Source of the DNA: Larkinella sp051857545
Lineage (GTDB): Bacteria > Bacteroidota > Bacteroidia > Cytophagales > Spirosomataceae
Direction: 5' to 3'
NCBI RefSeq assembly: GCF_051857545.1
Contig: NZ_JBPZHB010000009.1
Span: 248,001-312,000, forward strand
Length of the DNA stretch: 64,000 nt
Position 1 is the stretch's first letter. Each line of letters begins with the position of its first letter. Position numbers and translations under genes: made by a program. The notes beneath the pieces were generated by a model. The model searched no databases and was not told where the DNA came from. It was given only the letters and a program-made list of their open reading frames with translations. Below, in pieces: positions 59,897-64,000 of this stretch.

Positions 59897-62800
59897 ATGA
59901 AAGGATTAGTTTTACCAGACACTGGTACACCCTTCGCATGGTTCAGCAAGCGGTGTACCCTGCTCACCGCTATGGCCATTGTGGCGACCACGGCCCATTC
60001 GGCGCCGGTTCTGCGGCCGGCAACACCGGAACGAAAAACCGCAACGATCGAGCGGACCCGGTCGCTGCCCAAACCGGTTGAAATCATCAAAGGGAAAGTC
60101 ACCGACGAAAAAGGCGATGCACTGCCCGGCGTCAGCATTTTGCTGAAAGGCACCCAGAAAGGAACCACCACCGACGCGGGGGGCAACTTTTCGATCGATG
60201 TGCCTTCGATGAATTCGGTGCTTGTTTTTTCTTTTGTGGGGTATACGGCGCAGGAAGTTCCGATAGCCAACCGCACGACCTTGGAAATCAGGCTTCTGGC
60301 CGAAAGTAAGGCACTGGACGAAGTGGTAGTGACCGCCCTTGGGATTCGCAAGGAGACCAAATCGCTCGGCTATTCGGTCACCAAAGTCGATGGCGAAAGT
60401 TTTACCAAAACCCGGGAAACCAACTTTGCCAATTCATTGAACGGCAAAGTAGCGGGGGTCAACATCAGTCCGGCAGCAACGGGACCAGCCGGTTCCAGCC
60501 GCGTGACCATTCGCGGAAACACCTCGATTTCGGGCAACAACCAGCCGCTGTACATCATCAACGGGCTGCCGATGGACAACACCCAGTTCGGTGGACCGAA
60601 AAACGACAACCCGGACTTCGGCGATAACATTTCCAGCATCAACCCCGACGATGTCGAAGACATTACGGTTTTGAAAGGCGCTACGGCAGCGGCCCTGTAC
60701 GGTTCCAGAGCCAAAAACGGGGCCATCGTCATCACGACCAAGTCGGGCAAGGGCAACAAGGGACTCGGCGTTGAATTCAATACCAACAACACCTTCGAGG
60801 TGCCCTTTTTTCTCTGGGAACTGCAAAAACAGTACGGCCAGGGCTACGGCGGTGTAAAACCGGCCAGCCAGCAGGATGCCGCTAACCACGGGCAAAACCA
60901 CTGGGGCGCGTTGTATGACGGCTCCGAAACGATTCAACTGGATGGAATAAAGCGGCCCTATTCGTACGTAAAAGATCAGGTATTGGAGGATTTCTACGGC
61001 GTAGGCCACACCAACACCAACAACATCTCGTTTTCGGGCGGTGGCGACAAAGGCAGTTTCCGGCTGGGGATCACCGACATGCGGAACAAGGGCATCATTC
61101 CTAATGCCAGTATGCGACGGAACAACATCAGCCTGGGGCTCAATCAGAACATTTCCAAAAATCTGAACCTGGCGGCCAATGTCGATTACATCAACGAGCG
61201 CGTCGACAACCGCTACGTGTTTACGGGCAACTCGGGAAACAGTGCCGGAACAATCCTGTATGTCAACAGCAACATGCCGACCAGCGCCCTGTCGCCGGGC
61301 TACGATGACAATTACAAGGAAAAGGTTCTGGGAACGGATTTGAACGCGACCAACCCGTATTACACCCTCAACCGGATTAAAAACCAGACCAACAAAGACC
61401 GGTTTATTTCGACCGTGAATCTGCGATACAACATAGCTGACTGGCTTTTTATTCAGGGAAAAGTCGGACAGGATTACTACGGTTTTATGACCAACAAAAT
61501 TGTTCCCGAAGGAACGGGCTACCGGCCGGCGGGTCAGATCGACCAGTCGCAGCAGACGTTCTGGGAGCGGAACTTTGAAGGGCTGATCGGTTTGAACCGG
61601 AGCCTGAACAAGGATTTCGACCTGTCGGTGAATCTGGGTGGTAACCTCATGGCGCAGCACCGGTATACGACGACAATTCTCGGCTCCGGTTTCGTAGTTC
61701 CCCAATTGCACGTGATCAACAATACCGCCAACCGGAACACCACGACGGCGACGTACGACAAAAAGATCAACTCGGTTTTTGCCACGGCAGAACTCAGCTA
61801 CCGCAACTACCTGTATCTGAACCTCACGGGCCGGAATGACTGGTTTTCAACCCTGAACCCCAAGTCGAACAACTTCTTCTACCCGTCGGCGGGGGTGAGT
61901 TTCGTGTTCTCGCAGGCGTTTGACATGCCCCGGGCCATCAGCTTCGGCAAGCTGCGGGTTGCCTATGCGGCCGTGGGCGGTGATACCGACCCCTATCTGC
62001 TCAACCTGACCTACGGCCTGCTTCCCTACAACTACGACGGCCGTTCGCTCGGAACCATCAACCAGTTTACCGTACCCAACAGCAGCCTGCGGCCGCTGAG
62101 TGTCAACGAGTTTGAAGCGGGTCTGGATTTGCGGTTATTCAACAACAAGCTCGGCTTCGACCTGGCCGTTTACAACAAGCTGACCACCAACGACATCGCC
62201 GTCGAGAGTATTTCCTCGACCACCGGGTATTCCGGGGTATCGGTCAACGTCGGCGAAATCCGCAACCGGGGGGTTGAACTGCTGATTACGGCCAAACCGG
62301 TCACGACCAGCAACTTCCGCTGGGATGTTTCGTTTAACCTGGCCTACAACAAAAGCAAGGTGCTGAAGATTTCGAACACGTCCAAAGAGCTGATTCTGGC
62401 GACGTCTACGAAAGCGTTTATCAAGCATGTCGAAGGGGAAGAATATTCGCAGATTGTGGGTCGCACGATCAAACGGGATGCGCAGGGTCGGGATGTGATC
62501 GACGCCACCGGATTGCCGATCGTCCCTGCCAACGTGGTAGCGTTCGGGTCCGGGATCAACAAATACACGACCGGGATTATCAACAATTTTGCGTACAAAA
62601 ACTTCACGCTGTCGGCGCAGGTGGACGGCAAATTTGGCGGCAAGATTTACTCCGAAACCAACTACAGTCTCGACCACCGCGGCATGTCTTTGCAATCGCT
62701 GTTGGGAAGAGCATCAGGAGCGGTTCTGCCGGGTGTGACCGAAAGCGGTGAGGAGAATAAATTTCTGGTGACGGCGGACCGCGTGAATAACCGGGCCATT

Positions 62801-63088
62801 ACGGTCCGGCGACGGGATGCACTGGACGACTACATCTACGACGCCAGTTTTATCAAGCTACGGTATGTATCGCTCACCTACGCCTTGCCGAAATCCCTCT
62901 ACGAAAAAATCGGGTTTGTCAAGGGTGCCAGTGTCTCGCTGGTGGGCCGGAACCTGAGCATTCTGATGAAACACACCCCCGGACTCGATCCCGAAACGAA
63001 TCTTTCGGCTGGCAACGATCAGGGGATCGAATCAACTCCTTTGCCCCCAACCCGGAGCTACGGGTTCAATGTGAATTTGAAATTCTAG
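59897..63088 (+). CDS. SusC/RagA family TonB-linked outer-membrane protein
   Basis: A 1063-residue SusC-like receptor. After a leader ending MAIVATTAHSA comes a carboxypeptidase-D-regulatory-like domain (IIKGKVTDEKGDALPGVSIL, about 60-140), the plug (LDEVVVTALGIRKETKSLGY, then RVTIRGNTSISGNNQPLYII) and the large barrel ending in a C-terminal aromatic (FNVNLKF). With SusD it would bind and import a glycan or other large ligand across the outer membrane, driven by TonB. The ligand is not evident; no glycoside hydrolase is in the window. Confidence 0.93.
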   Translation: MKGLVLPDTGTPFAWFSKRCTLLTAMAIVATTAHSAPVLRPATPERKTATIERTRSLPKPVEIIKGKVTDEKGDALPGVSILLKGTQKGTTTDAGGNFSIDVPSMNSVLVFSFVGYTAQEVPIANRTTLEIRLLAESKALDEVVVTALGIRKETKSLGYSVTKVDGESFTKTRETNFANSLNGKVAGVNISPAATGPAGSSRVTIRGNTSISGNNQPLYIINGLPMDNTQFGGPKNDNPDFGDNISSINPDDVEDITVLKGATAAALYGSRAKNGAIVITTKSGKGNKGLGVEFNTNNTFEVPFFLWELQKQYGQGYGGVKPASQQDAANHGQNHWGALYDGSETIQLDGIKRPYSYVKDQVLEDFYGVGHTNTNNISFSGGGDKGSFRLGITDMRNKGIIPNASMRRNNISLGLNQNISKNLNLAANVDYINERVDNRYVFTGNSGNSAGTILYVNSNMPTSALSPGYDDNYKEKVLGTDLNATNPYYTLNRIKNQTNKDRFISTVNLRYNIADWLFIQGKVGQDYYGFMTNKIVPEGTGYRPAGQIDQSQQTFWERNFEGLIGLNRSLNKDFDLSVNLGGNLMAQHRYTTTILGSGFVVPQLHVINNTANRNTTTATYDKKINSVFATAELSYRNYLYLNLTGRNDWFSTLNPKSNNFFYPSAGVSFVFSQAFDMPRAISFGKLRVAYAAVGGDTDPYLLNLTYGLLPYNYDGRSLGTINQFTVPNSSLRPLSVNEFEAGLDLRLFNNKLGFDLAVYNKLTTNDIAVESISSTTGYSGVSVNVGEIRNRGVELLITAKPVTTSNFRWDVSFNLAYNKSKVLKISNTSKELILATSTKAFIKHVEGEEYSQIVGRTIKRDAQGRDVIDATGLPIVPANVVAFGSGINKYTTGIINNFAYKNFTLSAQVDGKFGGKIYSETNYSLDHRGMSLQSLLGRASGAVLPGVTESGEENKFLVTADRVNNRAITVRRRDALDDYIYDASFIKLRYVSLTYALPKSLYEKIGFVKGASVSLVGRNLSILMKHTPGLDPETNLSAGNDQGIESTPLPPTRSYGFNVNLKF

Positions 63089-63114
63089 TTTCGTACCGGT
63101 TATCCTAAATTGAC

Positions 63115-64000
63115 ATGAAAAAGATCGTTTATATAGTTTTCACCGGCTGCCTGTTTTTCCTTTCGGCCTGTGACAATGGGTTTGAAGACCTGAACAAAGA
63201 CCCCAACGCCGTTACCGCCGACCGGTTCAACCCGGCGTATCTGTTTACGACCGGGCAGTATAACACGGCGAAGGGCGATGAAGCCACCAGCCTGAATTAT
63301 GCCGAACCCTTCGTTCAGCACATGGCGACGCTGAGCAACGTAGGGATTTTTGATTTTCAGGGTGATAAGTACGTCTACCACAAGGGCAATAATGAGGCTA
63401 TGTGGAAAGGCACCTACAACGCCATTGCGGGTTCGTCCAAACTGATTGAGGACGTCATTACGCTGTCGAAAGACAAACCGCAATACCACAATCTGTACCA
63501 CATGGCCCGGATCTGGAAAACGGTGATTTTCCACCGGCTGACGGATATGTACGGCGACCTGCCGTATTTTGAAGCGAATCAGGGCTATTACCAGCAGATT
63601 TACAAACCCAAATACGACGCGCAGAAGGACATTTATGCCCACATGCTGAGCGAACTGGAAGATGCCACCGCCAAACTCGACGCCAGCAAGACGCTATACA
63701 CCTCATCCGACATTGTCTACGCGGGGAACATAGCCAAATGGAAACGGTTTGGCTATTCCATGATGCTTCGTCTCGGCATGCGGATGTCCAAAGTAGACCC
63801 GGCCGCTGCCGAGTCCTGGGTCAAAAAGGCCTTTGCGGGGGGTGTTTTTACGGCCATCGACGACAACCTGTTTATCAAGGGAACCGACAAAGCCGGGACG
63901 CAGGAAGTGCTGACCAACGGCCAGAGCTGGACCTTGAGCGTGTCGGGCCGAAGTCCGGGTAAAATTGCCAAGACGTTTTTCGACTACATGAAAAGCCACA
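63115..64000 (+). CDS. SusD/RagB family lipoprotein (cut by window end)
   Basis: The frame is open from ATG 63115 to the last base, at least 295 residues, with no stop. The lipoprotein signal is MKKIVYIVFTGCLFFLSACD (lipid Cys19). What follows fits the SusD-like 2 type (DNGFEDLNKDPNAVTADRFN, RIWKTVIFHRLTDMYGDLPY, AKWKRFGYSMMLRLGMRMSK). SusD forms the surface lid of the SusC channel and captures the ligand. It starts 27 bases after SusC, as in other SusCD pairs. Confidence 0.9.
   Translation, partial: MKKIVYIVFTGCLFFLSACDNGFEDLNKDPNAVTADRFNPAYLFTTGQYNTAKGDEATSLNYAEPFVQHMATLSNVGIFDFQGDKYVYHKGNNEAMWKGTYNAIAGSSKLIEDVITLSKDKPQYHNLYHMARIWKTVIFHRLTDMYGDLPYFEANQGYYQQIYKPKYDAQKDIYAHMLSELEDATAKLDASKTLYTSSDIVYAGNIAKWKRFGYSMMLRLGMRMSKVDPAAAESWVKKAFAGGVFTAIDDNLFIKGTDKAGTQEVLTNGQSWTLSVSGRSPGKIAKTFFDYMKSH

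Noticed and set aside
60434..61711. Long minus-strand open frame (425 codons) across the SusC gene
   Set aside because: Antisense to a clear SusC gene. Its translation is low in structure and rich in His/Arg/Val, as expected from reading a high-GC third-position gene backwards.

Overview
The window reads as a chromosomal segment of a Bacteroidota bacterium, most likely order Cytophagales (Spirosoma/Larkinella-like). The grounds are a SusC/SusD pair, the gene order ftsX–DUF3098–uppP–truB–ribF, a fused chorismate mutase/prephenate dehydratase, intergenic TAnnTTTG-type -7 promoter words, few Shine-Dalgarno sequences and a GC content that looks slightly above 50%. The genus is inferred from general resemblance; no database was searched. 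I see no rRNA, tRNA, CRISPR array, phage or insertion sequence.

Layout. 0–3.5 kb: a DoxX fragment, an AraC regulator divergent from an aldehyde dehydrogenase, and a DUF779 protein. 3.6–7.2 kb: a tight housekeeping operon (ftsX, DUF3098, uppP, truB, ribF). 7.3–10.4 kb: pheA and parE on the minus strand. 10.7–34.7 kb: a large plus-strand surface-polysaccharide locus with an outer-membrane export protein (SLBB), a chain-length protein, a Wzm/Wzt-type ABC exporter, a sugar aminotransferase, WbqC, two left-handed beta-helix acyltransferases, about eleven glycosyltransferases, an O-antigen polymerase/ligase-like protein and a WecA/MraY-like initiating transferase. 35.1–38.4 kb: a minus-strand operon for exported or membrane proteins (YHS, DinB, a DoxX–DM13 fusion, an outer-membrane protein, YceI). 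38.7–44.0 kb: a propeller-type hybrid sensor kinase followed 4 bases later by a sigma-54 response regulator. 44.2–47.2 kb: NRDE hydrolase, ATP-grasp ligase, LysE-type exporter and a second YHS protein. 47–55 kb: small accessory genes (FKBP lipoprotein, esterase, bestrophin, PAP2 phosphatase, Crp/Fnr regulator, DUF1059, a YoeB-like toxin–antitoxin pair, a lipoprotein). 55.4–58.4 kb: methyltransferase, siderophore-interacting reductase, AraC regulator and a hypothetical protein. 58.4–64 kb: an exported DapA-like lyase, then SusC and a SusD cut by the window end.

How the parts work together. The 10.7–34.7 kb locus can make an undecaprenyl-linked glycan, decorate it, export it by ABC transporter and pass it through the envelope. 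UppP upstream recycles the same lipid carrier. The sensor/sigma-54 regulator pair lies between two operons that each hold a YHS-domain protein, and a weak sigma-54-like promoter precedes the NRDE gene; these operons are the best candidates for its regulon, which is inference. The most distinctive non-coding features are long inverted repeats at gene junctions, a palindromic repeat pair bracketing the DapA-like gene, and an intrinsic terminator with no gene in front of it.
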